NCBI RefSeq assembly: GCF_006349365.1 | Contig: NZ_CP040899.1 | Span: 2,728,001 to 2,792,000 of the forward strand | From: Georgenia wutianyii | GTDB lineage: Bacteria; Actinomycetota; Actinomycetes; Actinomycetales; Actinomycetaceae | Length of the DNA: 64,000 nucleotides | Direction: 5' to 3' | Made by a program: the position numbers and the translations under genes | Notes under the pieces: model-generated | The model's input: only the letters and a program-made list of their open reading frames with translations | Told to the model about the DNA's origin: nothing | Databases searched by the model: none | In this document: positions 17,445 to 27,238 of the stretch, piece by piece | How positions within the stretch are numbered: position 1 is the first letter of the stretch | Layout of the letters: each line of letters starts with the position of its first letter

Positions 17445-18365
17445 TCAGTACAGGGCGGAGGCGAGGGCTCGGCGGGCGGCGGTGACGGCAGGGTCGGAGC
17501 CGAGGATGTCGAAGTACTCCACGAGGCGCACCCGGGCCGCCTCCCGGTCCTCCCCCGCCGTCGCGCGCACGACGGCGAGCAGCCGGTCGAAGGCGGCCGG
17601 GTACTGCCCGGCGGCCATCTCGGCGTCCGCGGCCGCCAGGTGCGCGGCGACGTCGGTGGGCGGCGCGTCCTGGGCGGCGGTGACCGCCTCCAGGCCACCG
17701 GCCGCCGACGTGCGCATGATGAGCTCGACCTGGGCGAGCGCGGCGCTGGCCTCGTGGTCGCCCGGGTTCTCCTTGAGCGCACGCCGGTAGGCGTCCGCGG
17801 CGGCGGTGTAGTCCTCGCGCTCGATGGCCTCGAGCGCCTCGGCGTGCAGCGGCGGCAGCGGCGGCTCGGCCGGCTCGGCCTCGCCCTCCTCCGGGGCGGC
17901 CCCGCTCACCGTGCCGGTGACCCCGGCCTGGGCGGCGACGCGCAGCACCTCGTCGATCACCTGGCGGACCTGCTCCACGGGGTGGTCCCCCTGGTAGAGC
18001 GGGATCGGCTGGCCGCGGACGATGGCGACGACGGTCGGGACGGCCTGGACCTGGAAGACCTGGGCGATCTGCGGGCTGGTCTCGACGTCGACGCGGGCGA
18101 GGTGGAACCGCCCGCCGTACTCGGCGGCCAGCTCGGCGAGCGTGGCCGAGGGGCCCTGCGCGTAGGAGGCGAAGACCTCCACGACGACGGGCACCCGCAT
18201 CGACAGCTCGACCGTCTGCTGGAACGTCGCCTCGGTGACGTCGGAGACGAGCGGCGCGTCCGCGGCCTCACCGGCCGCGCCGCCCGGTGCCCCGGCCGGC
18301 TGGGCGGGACGGGCGAGCGCGGACAGGTCGACGGCGCCGTGCAGGTTGAGGGAGGGCTGGCTCAT
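17445..18365 (-). CDS. thioredoxin-fold/TPR protein of the YbbN (CnoX-like) type lacking CXXC
   Basis: The 306-residue protein has a thioredoxin-like domain (about 40-150, with V-V-V-E-V-F-A-S-Y and Q-V-Q-A-V-P-T-V-V-A). A TPR-like C-terminal region (about 180-306, with E-D-Y-T-A-A-A-D-A-Y-R-R-A-L-K-E-N-P-G-D-H) follows. This is the YbbN layout, linked in E. coli to chaperone and holdase function. The usual C-G-P-C active site is replaced by Y-A-Q-G-P-S, so no thiol-disulfide exchange is expected at that site. The ATG at 18365 follows GAAGGA; a GTG three bases earlier is possible. It is convergent with glgB. Confidence 0.85.
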   Translation of the reverse strand: MSQPSLNLHGAVDLSALARPAQPAGAPGGAAGEAADAPLVSDVTEATFQQTVELSMRVPVVVEVFASYAQGPSATLAELAAEYGGRFHLARVDVETSPQIAQVFQVQAVPTVVAIVRGQPIPLYQGDHPVEQVRQVIDEVLRVAAQAGVTGTVSGAAPEEGEAEPAEPPLPPLHAEALEAIEREDYTAAADAYRRALKENPGDHEASAALAQVELIMRTSAAGGLEAVTAAQDAPPTDVAAHLAAADAEMAAGQYPAAFDRLLAVVRATAGEDREAARVRLVEYFDILGSDPAVTAARRALASALY

Positions 18366-18422
18366 CACGTTCCTTCGGTTGCGGTGAGGTCCTGGGACAG
18401 GACGTTACCCTCCGACGCCGTG

Positions 18423-19433
18423 CTAGCCCTCGCTCACCGCGACGTTCGCGAGGATCTGCGCCGCCCCGAGCACGGAGATGAGCTCCTCACTGCCCTCCGG
18501 CGGCACCGAGAAGGCGACCGGGATGAGGTAGTGCGCCTCGGCGGCGTCGTCGATCCGGGGGTCCTGCGCCATGAGGAGGCCGATGTCCCCGCCGGCCTCG
18601 AGGGTCGCCCCCTCGACCGTCTTGCCGAGGAACAGCCGGCTGTCGATGACACCGACGACGAGCGCGCCGCCGTCCGCCGTCTCGATCGCCGACACGGTGT
18701 TCTCCCGCACGCCGTAGCGCTCGCGGACCTCACCGGCCACCTCGACGGTCGAGCGCAGCGCCTCGATCATGTCGGCGTAGCTCGTGCGGAAGGGGTCCTC
18801 GGCGAAGAGGTCCGCGCCCTCGCCGTCCGGGTCCCCGAGGAGTCCGGCGTAGAGCTCGACCGTCTCCTCCGGGCTGGCGAGCAGGCCACCGGCGTCCGGC
18901 GCGAGCGGCGGGCTGCCGGCGTCGGGGCGCGCGGTGCTCGGGGTCTGCGCGCCGGGCAGGAGCGAGGTCCAGAACCACAGCTTGTACTGGCTGCGCGCGT
19001 CCTCCTGGGTGAGCACGAGCAGCAGCGGGAGGTTCGCGTCGTCTGGCACGTGGGACACGACGTACAGCGAGCGGGGCCACTCGTCGGTGGCCGCCACGAC
19101 CTCGACCTGGCTGTTCGTCGTCAGCGGCGTCGGGGTGCGCTGCCCGTCGGACGCCTCGGCGAGGCGGTACTCGGCCTCGCGCATGGACAGGGCCGGGCCG
19201 GTGAGACGCTCGGCGAGGATGTCGGCGTCGAGGGCGGCGTCCCCCTCCTCGATCGTCGCCTCGACCTCGTCGAGCACCCGCTCGATCCGGTCCTCGTCCA
19301 GCACCGGCAGCGGCGTGCTCGAGGAGGGGTCGGGCTGCGGCTGGGGGACGTCCCCGCCGCAGCCGGCGAGGAGGAGTGCCACGCCGGCCAGGCCGGCCGA
19401 CAGTCGCACGCGTCGCGAGTGGTGGGTGGTCAT
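18423..19433 (-). CDS. lipoprotein of unknown function
   Basis: The 336-residue product has an N-terminal signal with a lipobox (V-A-L-L-L-A-G-C-G-G, Cys near residue 26). A Pro/Ser-rich spacer and a large extracellular domain with no motif I recognise follow. The domain holds S-L-Y-V-V-S-H-V-P-D-D and Y-K-L-W-F-W-T-S-L-L-P-G-A. The start is set by an ATGA overlap with the upstream membrane-protein gene at 19430, implying translational coupling and a joint role. It is probably anchored to the outer face of the membrane. No enzymatic residues are evident. Confidence 0.75.
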   Translation of the reverse strand: MTTHHSRRVRLSAGLAGVALLLAGCGGDVPQPQPDPSSSTPLPVLDEDRIERVLDEVEATIEEGDAALDADILAERLTGPALSMREAEYRLAEASDGQRTPTPLTTNSQVEVVAATDEWPRSLYVVSHVPDDANLPLLLVLTQEDARSQYKLWFWTSLLPGAQTPSTARPDAGSPPLAPDAGGLLASPEETVELYAGLLGDPDGEGADLFAEDPFRTSYADMIEALRSTVEVAGEVRERYGVRENTVSAIETADGGALVVGVIDSRLFLGKTVEGATLEAGGDIGLLMAQDPRIDDAAEAHYLIPVAFSVPPEGSEELISVLGAAQILANVAVSEG

Positions 19434-20680
19434 CGCTTCTCCTCTCCGTCGGAGTCCTGGTCGTCGACGGGGTGGGGGTCCTCGGGGTCGCTGGTGTCGT
19501 CGGCGGGCGGCGCGGTGGTGCCCTGGCTGCCGAAGCCCCACACCGAGCGCCAGCTCAGGGTGGCGGGGGGTTCGTCGTCGGGCTCGTCACCGTCCGGCTC
19601 GTCGGCATCGGGCTCTCCCTCGGCGGGCTCGTCGTCGGCCGGCTCGGCGTCGGCCGGCTCGGCGGCGGCCGGCTCGGCGGCGGCGTTGTCGGCCTCGTCC
19701 GCCGGCTGCTCGTCCACCGGGCCGGTGGGCTCCCCGGCGTCCGTGTCCTGGGCCGTGGGCGTCTGCTCGTCGGCCGGGCCGTCCTGCGGGTGCTCGGCCG
19801 CGTCGTGTCCGGGGGCGAGGGGGACGGGCGGCTCGCCCGTCCGCAGGAGACGCTCCTCCTCGGCCATCCGCTGCTCGAGCTCGCGGATCTGGCGGCGGGT
19901 GAGGCGCTCCCCGGTGCCGGGGTCGGTGTCGCTGATGCTCCGGTAGCTGCCGTCGTCGCCGGCGGCGGCCTGGCGTGCACGGGCGTCCTCCCGCCGGCGC
20001 TGCTCGCGCTTGGCGAGGACCTCCAGGACGAGCATGGCGAGGCCGGCGACGAGCGCGAGGCCACCGAGGACGATGCCGGGGACGAGCCACGGGGTGCTCA
20101 CCCGGCGGCCCCACTCGAGCTCGATCTCGGGGGCGGGGCCGGTGCCGTCGGTCGCCGCGACGAGGCTCCACCGGCCGGGGCTGTCGGTCCAGGTGAGCTC
20201 GGCGCTGCCGGTGCCCACGCTCTCGGCGAGCCAGAGGTCGGAGCCTGCGGGGTCGGGCACCCCGGCGTCCTGCGCCCCCTCCTCGGCAGTGGCGCCGTCG
20301 GTCGGTTCTGCGGTCGCCTCGCCCGTGGCGGCGTCGGTGGGCTCGCTGCTGGGGACGACCTCGACCGTCAGCTCCTCCCACGAGGACAGACCGGTGATGC
20401 GGGCGTGCGGGGCGTCCCCGAGCCAGGCCTCGACCTCTGAGGTGCGGCCGATGGCGAGGACGACCTGCTCGTCGTCCCCCGCGGTGGCACGGATCGTCAC
20501 CTCCGGGTCGACGGCGTCGAGCACGCCGGGCTCGGTGATGACCACCGGGACGTCCGGGCGCTCGCCGAGCGACAGGGTCGCGGTGTCGGTGGAACGCACC
20601 ACGACCGCGGCGATGACGGCCACGAGGATGATGACGAGGCCGGCGGCGGAGAGCAGCAGGGGCAGTCTGCGACGGGTCAC
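19430..20680 (-). CDS. two-TM membrane protein with acidic E-P repeat tail, unknown function
   Basis: The 416-residue protein has a TM helix at about 7-28, an extracellular domain (about 29-197) and a second TM helix (about 198-223). The long cytoplasmic tail starts basic (K-R-E-Q-R-R-R-E-D) and contains L-T-R-R-Q-I-R-E-L-E-Q (260-270). It then becomes strongly acidic with repeats such as A-E-P-A-D-A-E-P-A-D-D-E-P. The GTG start at 20680 begins the hydrophobic N-terminus. It is coupled to the following lipoprotein gene by an ATGA overlap. Divergent from it is a DivIVA-like gene, so an envelope or cell-shape role is conceivable. I recognise no family. Confidence 0.7.
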   Translation of the reverse strand: MTRRRLPLLLSAAGLVIILVAVIAAVVVRSTDTATLSLGERPDVPVVITEPGVLDAVDPEVTIRATAGDDEQVVLAIGRTSEVEAWLGDAPHARITGLSSWEELTVEVVPSSEPTDAATGEATAEPTDGATAEEGAQDAGVPDPAGSDLWLAESVGTGSAELTWTDSPGRWSLVAATDGTGPAPEIELEWGRRVSTPWLVPGIVLGGLALVAGLAMLVLEVLAKREQRRREDARARQAAAGDDGSYRSISDTDPGTGERLTRRQIRELEQRMAEEERLLRTGEPPVPLAPGHDAAEHPQDGPADEQTPTAQDTDAGEPTGPVDEQPADEADNAAAEPAAAEPADAEPADDEPAEGEPDADEPDGDEPDDEPPATLSWRSVWGFGSQGTTAPPADDTSDPEDPHPVDDQDSDGEEKR

Positions 20681-20861
20681 GGGTTGGGGTGTCCTCAGAG
20701 CGGGGATGGCGACATCCCAGGATACGACGCCACCGTGGACAGCGCGTTACCGAGTTGTGATCGACCTGCGCCGATCGCGGAGGGGACCTGTACCGCCGGG
20801 CGCGGCCCCCAGGTGGGCCGGTTACGCTGGCCGCTGCAGGACAGCGCGAGCAGGAGGACAG

Positions 20862-22433
20862 ATGACCGAGGACCACCCCGCCTTCCCCGTGGTCATGCGG
20901 GGGTACGACCGTGCGCAGGTGGACCAGCGGGTCCACGCCCTCGAGGCCGCGCTCGACACCGCCCGCCAGCAGGTCTCGGCGCTCGACGAGCGGGTCATGC
21001 GCCTGTCGGGCGAGCTCTCCGAGGCGCAGCACGAGCTGCGCGAGCGCGAGCAGCCGACCTACGCCGGGCTGGGCTCGCGGATCGAGCAGCTGCTCCGCTC
21101 CGCCGAGGAGCAGTCGGCCGGGGTCGTCGACCGGGCGCGCGCCCAGGCGGCCCAGGCCCTCGCCGACGCCGAGCAGCGTGCCGCCGAGCTCACCGAGCAC
21201 GCCGAGGCCGAGGCCGCCTCCCGCGTGGCAGCCGCCCGGCGCCAGGCTGAGGACACCCTCGTCGAGGCGGAGCGGTCGGCCGGGTCGACCATCGAGGTGG
21301 CCCAGCGCACCGCGGAGGAGATCGTCCTGTCCGCCGAGCGTGAGGCCGCCCGCGTCCGGGAGGTCGTCCGCGACGAGGAGCAGCACCGGCGCGCGGACCT
21401 CGACCGCGAGCTCGGGCTCACCCGGGCCACGGCCGAGCGCGAGGTGCTCGAGCTGCGTACCGCGGCCGAGGAGGAGGCCACCCGCCTGCGCGGGGAGGCC
21501 ACCCGCCTGCACCAGGAGGCGCAGACCGCCCTGGAGGAGGCCCGCGCCGAGGCCGAGCGCGTGCGGCACCGGGCCGAGCTCGACGCCGCGACCCTCACCG
21601 AGGAGACCGAGCGCGCCGCGGCCGAGGCCCACGCGCAGGCACGGGCGGCGACGACCGCGCTGGCCGAGGAGACCGAGCGCCGCGCCGCGGCAGCCGAGGC
21701 CCGGCTGGCGGAGTCCCTCGAGCGCACGCGGACCGTCGTGGCCGACGCCGACGCCGGGGCCGCCCAGCGGCTCGCCGAGGCGGGCGCCGAGGCCGACCGG
21801 CTCGTCGCCGACGCCCAGGCCGAGGCGGACCGCGTCCTGCGCGAGACGACCGACGCCGCCCGCGCCGAGCGCGACACCCTGCAGGCGGAGATCGCCGACC
21901 TCGCCCGTCAGCGCGAGGACATCACCCGCTACCTCACCGAGCTGCGCGGGCTGCTCACGACGCACGCGGCCCCGGCGTTCGGTGCCGCGGAGCAGCCTGC
22001 GGCCGCGGAGGACGCCGTCACGGAGCAGGCCGCTGTCACGGAGCCCGCCGTCGACGAGCAGCCGGGCGCACCGGACCCTGACGTCCTCGCCGCCGCGGCG
22101 GAGGTCGCGGTCGAGGACGTGCTCACCGACGAGGACGAGGGCACCGCCCTCGAGGAGAACCTCGTCGAGGATGACGTCGTCGTCGAGGAGGAGACCGTCG
22201 TCGTTGACGAGGACGGCACCGTCGTCGAGATCGACGAGGTCGTCGCCGAGGACGAGGTCCTCGCCGAGACGCCCGTCGAGGAGCCCGCAGCGGACACCCC
22301 CGGCGAGGAGCCGCCCGCCGCTGAGGCGGAGGGTGCGCGCACCGAGGTCATGGAGGCGGTGTCCGGCGACACGTCCGTGCTCCCGGCCGTGCGGGACGAC
22401 CAGCCCGGGAAGAACACCAAGCAGCGCCGCTGA
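20862..22433 (+). CDS. DivIVA-like coiled-coil protein
   Basis: The 523-residue protein opens with a DivIVA-type membrane-targeting stretch (F-P-V-V-M-R-G-Y-D-R-A-Q-V-D-Q-R-V). A continuous Ala/Glu/Arg coiled coil (about 20-360) follows, then a low-complexity acidic tail (about 366-523) rich in E-E and V-V-D. The pattern resembles actinobacterial DivIVA-domain or Scy-like scaffold proteins that organise polar growth or division. A GGAGGA ribosome site sits eight bases before the ATG at 20862. It may share a divergent promoter region with the lipoprotein/membrane pair at 18423-20680. The exact subfamily cannot be settled from sequence alone. Confidence 0.8.
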   Translation: MTEDHPAFPVVMRGYDRAQVDQRVHALEAALDTARQQVSALDERVMRLSGELSEAQHELREREQPTYAGLGSRIEQLLRSAEEQSAGVVDRARAQAAQALADAEQRAAELTEHAEAEAASRVAAARRQAEDTLVEAERSAGSTIEVAQRTAEEIVLSAEREAARVREVVRDEEQHRRADLDRELGLTRATAEREVLELRTAAEEEATRLRGEATRLHQEAQTALEEARAEAERVRHRAELDAATLTEETERAAAEAHAQARAATTALAEETERRAAAAEARLAESLERTRTVVADADAGAAQRLAEAGAEADRLVADAQAEADRVLRETTDAARAERDTLQAEIADLARQREDITRYLTELRGLLTTHAAPAFGAAEQPAAAEDAVTEQAAVTEPAVDEQPGAPDPDVLAAAAEVAVEDVLTDEDEGTALEENLVEDDVVVEEETVVVDEDGTVVEIDEVVAEDEVLAETPVEEPAADTPGEEPPAAEAEGARTEVMEAVSGDTSVLPAVRDDQPGKNTKQRR

Positions 22434-22445
22434 GCGGCCCTCGCC

Positions 22446-22910
22446 TCAGCGGACCAGGCGTAGCTCGGGCCCGGCGCGCTCCTCGCGCCGGGCGCCGTCG
22501 GGCGCGAAGCCGTTGCGCCCGTAGAAGCGCTGGGCTCGGGCGTCGTCCTGCCCCACCCACAGGTAGCAGGGGGCGTCGCCGACGGCGTGGTCGAGCAGGA
22601 CCTGGCCCAGGCCCTGTCCCCGCCACTGCGGCTCGACGTGGAGCGACAGGAGCCGCAGCGGGCGCAGGTCGCCCGGTCCGGTCGCCTCGGCGGTCGCGAT
22701 GCCGACGGGCTCACCCGTCGCGCGCACGACCCCGACCCACGTCATGCTCCCGCCCGGGTCGGAGAGCCGGTCGCGCCACCGCTGCACCGCGTCCTGCGGG
22801 GCGCCGACCTCCTCGCTGCCCTCCGCCTCGCGCCTCGCGCGGGTCTCGAGGTCGGCGAGCGCATCGGCGTCGTCGGGGCGTGCGGGACGGACGTGGAGAG
22901 GACCTGCCAT
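22446..22910 (-). CDS. GNAT family N-acetyltransferase
   Basis: The 154-residue protein has GNAT motifs: an N-terminal R-P-A-R-P-D-D-A-D-A-L strand/helix and L-L-S-L-H-V-E-P. These are followed by the acetyl-CoA loop Q-W-R-G-Q-G-L-G-Q-V-L-L and the C-terminal A-Q-R-F-Y-G-R-N-G-F-A-P. It should transfer an acetyl group from acetyl-CoA to an amine; the substrate is unknown. The ATG at 22910 starts just before the fold. A GTG at 22928 would add six residues and has a G-rich stretch directly before it. It is convergent with the DivIVA-like gene (12-base gap) and divergent from the YihY gene. Confidence 0.88.
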   Translation of the reverse strand: MAGPLHVRPARPDDADALADLETRARREAEGSEEVGAPQDAVQRWRDRLSDPGGSMTWVGVVRATGEPVGIATAEATGPGDLRPLRLLSLHVEPQWRGQGLGQVLLDHAVGDAPCYLWVGQDDARAQRFYGRNGFAPDGARREERAGPELRLVR

Positions 22911-22996
22911 GCCCACACCGTAGGACACTCCCCCGGTTGCACGGCCCGGCTGCTGCCCCCACGCTGCAATGGAACACCGCCACCGCAGGAGCGACC

Positions 22997-24058
22997 ATGA
23001 CGAGCGACGACCACACCCGGCCCGACCACCCGCGCAAGCCCGACTCCCCCGCCGACATCCGCAAGCCGTCCTGGACCTACGTGCTGCGCAAGTCGGTCCG
23101 CGAGTTCCTCAAGGACGACTGCACGACGCTCGCCGCCGGACTCACGTACTACGCCGTCCTGTCGATCTTCCCCGCGCTCATCGCGCTCGCCTCCATCCTC
23201 TCCCTCGTCGGCCAGGGGTCGCAGGGCACGAGCCAGGTCACCACCCTGCTCGAGGACACCCTGCCCGAGGACACGTTCAAGCAGGTCGAGCCGGTCATCG
23301 AGAACATCACGAACGTCGGCGCGCCCGGCATCGGCCTGATCATCGGCCTGCTCGTCGCGCTGTGGACGGCGTCGAACTACGTCACCGCGTTCGCCAAGGC
23401 GATGAACCGGATCTACGAGGTGCCCGAGGGCCGCCCGATCTGGAAGCTGCGGCCGTTGACCTACCTGCTCACCCTCGTCCTCCTGCTCCTCGTCGCCCTC
23501 GCGGTCGTCATCCTCGTCGTCACCGGGCCGGTCGCGCAGGCGGTCGGCGACGTCGTGGGGCTGGGCTCCACAGCGGTGACCGTGTGGAACATCGCCAAGT
23601 GGCCGGTGCTCCTCGTCATCGTCGTCGTCGTCATCGCGCTGCTCTACTACGCCACCCCGAACGTCAAGCAGCCCAAGCTCCGCTGGATCAGCATCGGCGC
23701 GGTCATCGCGATCGTCGTCGCCGCGCTCGCCACCCTCGCGCTGGGCATCTACGTCTCGCAGTTCGGCAGCTACAACGAGACGTACGGCGCCCTCGCCGGC
23801 GTCATCGTCTTCCTCCTGTGGCTGTGGATCATGAACCTCGCGCTGCTCTTCGGCGCGGAGTTCGACGCCGAGCTCGAGCGCGCCCGCCAGCTCCAGGGCG
23901 GGATCGCGGCCGAGGAGCACATCCAGCTGCCGCCGCGGGACACCAAGGCGTCGGACAAGAAGGCCGAGCAGCAGCAGGAGGACGTCGAGCGCGGCCGGGC
24001 GCTGCGACTGTCCCACGGCCGCACCCAGGACGAGGACGCCGCCCGCTCCTCCGAGTAG
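22997..24058 (+). CDS. YihY/virulence factor BrkB family membrane protein
   Basis: The 353-residue integral membrane protein carries the family opening E-F-L-K-D-D-C-T-T-L-A-A-G-L-T-Y-Y, followed by about six hydrophobic segments. Conserved family stretches include G-L-L-V-A-L-W-T-A-S-N-Y and A-F-A-K-A-M-N-R-I-Y. The C-terminal tail is charged and ends in the cytoplasm. The ATG at 22997 has AGGAG upstream. Older annotations call this family ribonuclease BN, a misassignment; its real activity is not established. An 18-bp repeat unit lies nine bases after the stop. Confidence 0.9.
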   Translation: MTSDDHTRPDHPRKPDSPADIRKPSWTYVLRKSVREFLKDDCTTLAAGLTYYAVLSIFPALIALASILSLVGQGSQGTSQVTTLLEDTLPEDTFKQVEPVIENITNVGAPGIGLIIGLLVALWTASNYVTAFAKAMNRIYEVPEGRPIWKLRPLTYLLTLVLLLLVALAVVILVVTGPVAQAVGDVVGLGSTAVTVWNIAKWPVLLVIVVVVIALLYYATPNVKQPKLRWISIGAVIAIVVAALATLALGIYVSQFGSYNETYGALAGVIVFLLWLWIMNLALLFGAEFDAELERARQLQGGIAAEEHIQLPPRDTKASDKKAEQQQEDVERGRALRLSHGRTQDEDAARSSE

Positions 24059-24066
24059 CTTCCCCG

Positions 24067-24084
24067 CGAGCGCTGGATCGTGCA
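24067..24084 (+). repeat. single copy of the dispersed 18-bp unit
   Basis: CGAGCGCTGGATCGTGCA differs at one position from the unit in the inverted pair at 17361-17407. It starts nine bases after the YihY stop codon and ends 27 bases before the next gene. No inverse partner is visible beside it, so it appears to be a lone or degenerate copy. Confidence 0.7.
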
Positions 24085-24111
24085 CGCACCGGGGCGCCGT
24101 AGGCTGGACGG

Positions 24112-24552
24112 GTGAGCGAGCAGGACTGGGCGCGCCAGCGCCGGGAAGCGGCCGAGGCCCACGCGGACATGCTCGAGCGGCGCCGCCAGGCAGAGCACGA
24201 CCACGCCGCGCGCCTCCTGCGGGAGTTCGCCGCCGTCGCCCGTGACCGGCTCCCGCCCGAGCGGCTCCAGGTCCGCGGCTACGGCGGGAAGGGCAGCGCC
24301 CGCAGCGACGTCACCGGCTGGTACCTGCGCGCCGACCGCGCCGCGGGCATGAGCACCGACGGCGAGTTCTACGTCCTCACCGCGCCGCTCGGGCTGCGCG
24401 ACCGGCTCACCGGCGTCACGCTGCGCCCCACCCCGCCCCCGCTCGTGCTCGGCGCCGGCGGCAAGGACGGGGAGTCGCTCGACCTGCCCGTCGCCCTCGA
24501 GCGCCTCCTGCCGGGCTGGCGCGACGCGCAGGACACCGCGCCGGACGCCTGA
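24112..24552 (+). CDS. conserved hypothetical protein
   Basis: The 146-residue cytoplasmic-looking protein has a charged N-terminal helix (R-R-E-A-A-E-A-H-A-D-M-L-E-R-R-R). A globular part follows with G-W-Y-L-R-A-D-R-A-A-G-M-S-T-D-G-E-F-Y and L-T-A-P-L-G-L. There is no signal peptide or membrane segment, and I recognise no catalytic motif or family. The start is GTG at 24112; no strong ribosome site is visible. It lies downstream of the YihY gene in the same direction and is convergent with the alpha/beta hydrolase. Regular codon use and a compact fold-like pattern suggest a real gene. Confidence 0.65.
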   Translation: MSEQDWARQRREAAEAHADMLERRRQAEHDHAARLLREFAAVARDRLPPERLQVRGYGGKGSARSDVTGWYLRADRAAGMSTDGEFYVLTAPLGLRDRLTGVTLRPTPPPLVLGAGGKDGESLDLPVALERLLPGWRDAQDTAPDA

Positions 24553-24585
24553 GCCGGTAAGCCGTCCTCCGACCCGCGCGAGCCC

Positions 24586-25410
24586 TCAGACCCGCTCGGC
24601 GGCCAGCCCGGCGGCGTGCAGGGCGCGCAGGGCCTCGGCCACGGCCTCGGGGTCCTCGACCGCGCTCATGTGCCCCACCCGGGGCACGACGACGAGCTCC
24701 ACCGGCCCGCCGAGAGCGCGCGACATCGTCTCGGCCGCGGCCTGCGGGCTCATCCCGTCCTCGGCGCCGCGCAGGACGAGCGCCGGCACCTCGAGGTCCT
24801 CGAGCGCGCTGATCCGGGTGGGGCGGGCCGCCATCGCCCGCTGCGCCCAGGCGATGCCCTCCCCCGGCGCCTCGCTCAGCCACTCCCGCATGCGGGCCAC
24901 GACCTCGGGCCGCTCGGTGAGCGTCGTCTCCCCGAGGACCGTGTCGACCATCCCGGCGACCGCGGCGGACCCGGTGCGCTCCGCCTCCTCGGCGACCCTC
25001 AGCCGGTTCGCGTGCGCCTCGTCGGGGTCGCTGTCGACCTTCGTGTCGAGCAGCCCGACGGCGGCGAGCAGCCCGCGGTGCCGCTCGGCGAGCGCGAGGA
25101 GGATGTAGCCGCCCATCGACAGCCCGGCGACGACGGCGCGCTCGACCTCCATCGAGCGCAGCGTCTCGGCTACGGCATCTGCCACGGTGTCGAGCGTCGG
25201 GTCCGGCTCGCGCCCGAGCGCGGCAGCGACCTCCGCGGGCGACGGCGAGGCGCCGAAGCCGGGTGCGTCGAGGAGGACCACGGGCAGGTCGCCCAGGTGG
25301 TCGACGACGTCGTCCCACATCCGCGAGTCGAGCGGGAAGCCGTGGAGGAGCACGAGCGGCACGCCGGTCTCGGGACCGTGGCGGTGGATGGCGAGGGGTC
25401 CGGTGTCCAT
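24586..25410 (-). CDS. alpha/beta hydrolase
   Basis: The 274-residue hydrolase has the oxyanion-hole segment L-V-L-L-H-G-F-P-L-D, the nucleophile elbow G-L-S-M-G-G (Ser about residue 103), an acidic residue in R-G-A-E-D-G and the late His in R-V-G-H-M-S-A-V-E-D-P. These make a complete Ser-Asp-His triad. The substrate cannot be read from sequence; related enzymes include esterases and lactonases. The ATG at 25410 follows a G-rich ribosome site. It is the last gene of a minus-strand run (nagA, GH1 glycosidase, zinc-ribbon protein, hydrolase), 83 bases after the zinc-ribbon gene, so cotranscription is possible. Confidence 0.9.
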   Translation of the reverse strand: MDTGPLAIHRHGPETGVPLVLLHGFPLDSRMWDDVVDHLGDLPVVLLDAPGFGASPSPAEVAAALGREPDPTLDTVADAVAETLRSMEVERAVVAGLSMGGYILLALAERHRGLLAAVGLLDTKVDSDPDEAHANRLRVAEEAERTGSAAVAGMVDTVLGETTLTERPEVVARMREWLSEAPGEGIAWAQRAMAARPTRISALEDLEVPALVLRGAEDGMSPQAAAETMSRALGGPVELVVVPRVGHMSAVEDPEAVAEALRALHAAGLAAERV

Positions 25411-25493
25411 GCCCCCGAGGATGGCACGCCGCCCCCGTCCCGGCAGCCGGTCGGGAGACCCGCAGGATCCAGCCCTCGGCGAGGAGGAGGGGG

Positions 25494-25777
25494 TCAGGCG
25501 CGCCTCCAGCAGGCGGTGTGCCAGTGGCGTCGGTCCTCCAGGCCCCCACCGAGCAGCGGCTCGTCCGGCCACGCGACGACGTGCGGGGTGCGCGGCGGGA
25601 CGAGCTGGTGGCAGCCGGGGCACCGGTAGGCCTTCTCCCCGCCGCGCACCTGACGCACCGTGTAGCTCTCCCCGCCGGGCCCGGTCTCGTGCCGCGGGAC
25701 CGACCCGAGCCGGTCCGGGTCCAGCGGCACGTAGGGGTCGGCGTAGGGGCGCTTGCGGCCGCGCCGGGCGCGTGCCA

Positions 25778-25778
<1 letters not shown>
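25494..25778 (-). CDS. small zinc-ribbon-like protein of unknown function
   Basis: The 94-residue basic protein (M-A-R-A-R-R-G-R-K-R-P-Y-A-D-P-Y) has a putative metal site: Y-R-C-P-G-C-H-Q-L, then H-V-V near the middle and H-W-H-T-A-C-W close to the C-terminus. The C-x-x-C plus H/C pattern suggests one bound zinc. Similar short proteins occur widely in actinobacteria and are often mislabelled ATP/GTP-binding, but no P-loop is present. The ATG shares one base with the GH1 gene's stop (TGATG), so it is translationally coupled to that gene. Confidence 0.75.

Positions 25779-27237
<1,459 letters not shown>

Positions 27238-27238
<1 letters not shown>

Noticed and set aside
22997..24058. Ribonuclease BN
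   Set aside because: The YihY/BrkB family was once mislabelled RNase BN; the protein is an integral membrane protein without nuclease motifs.
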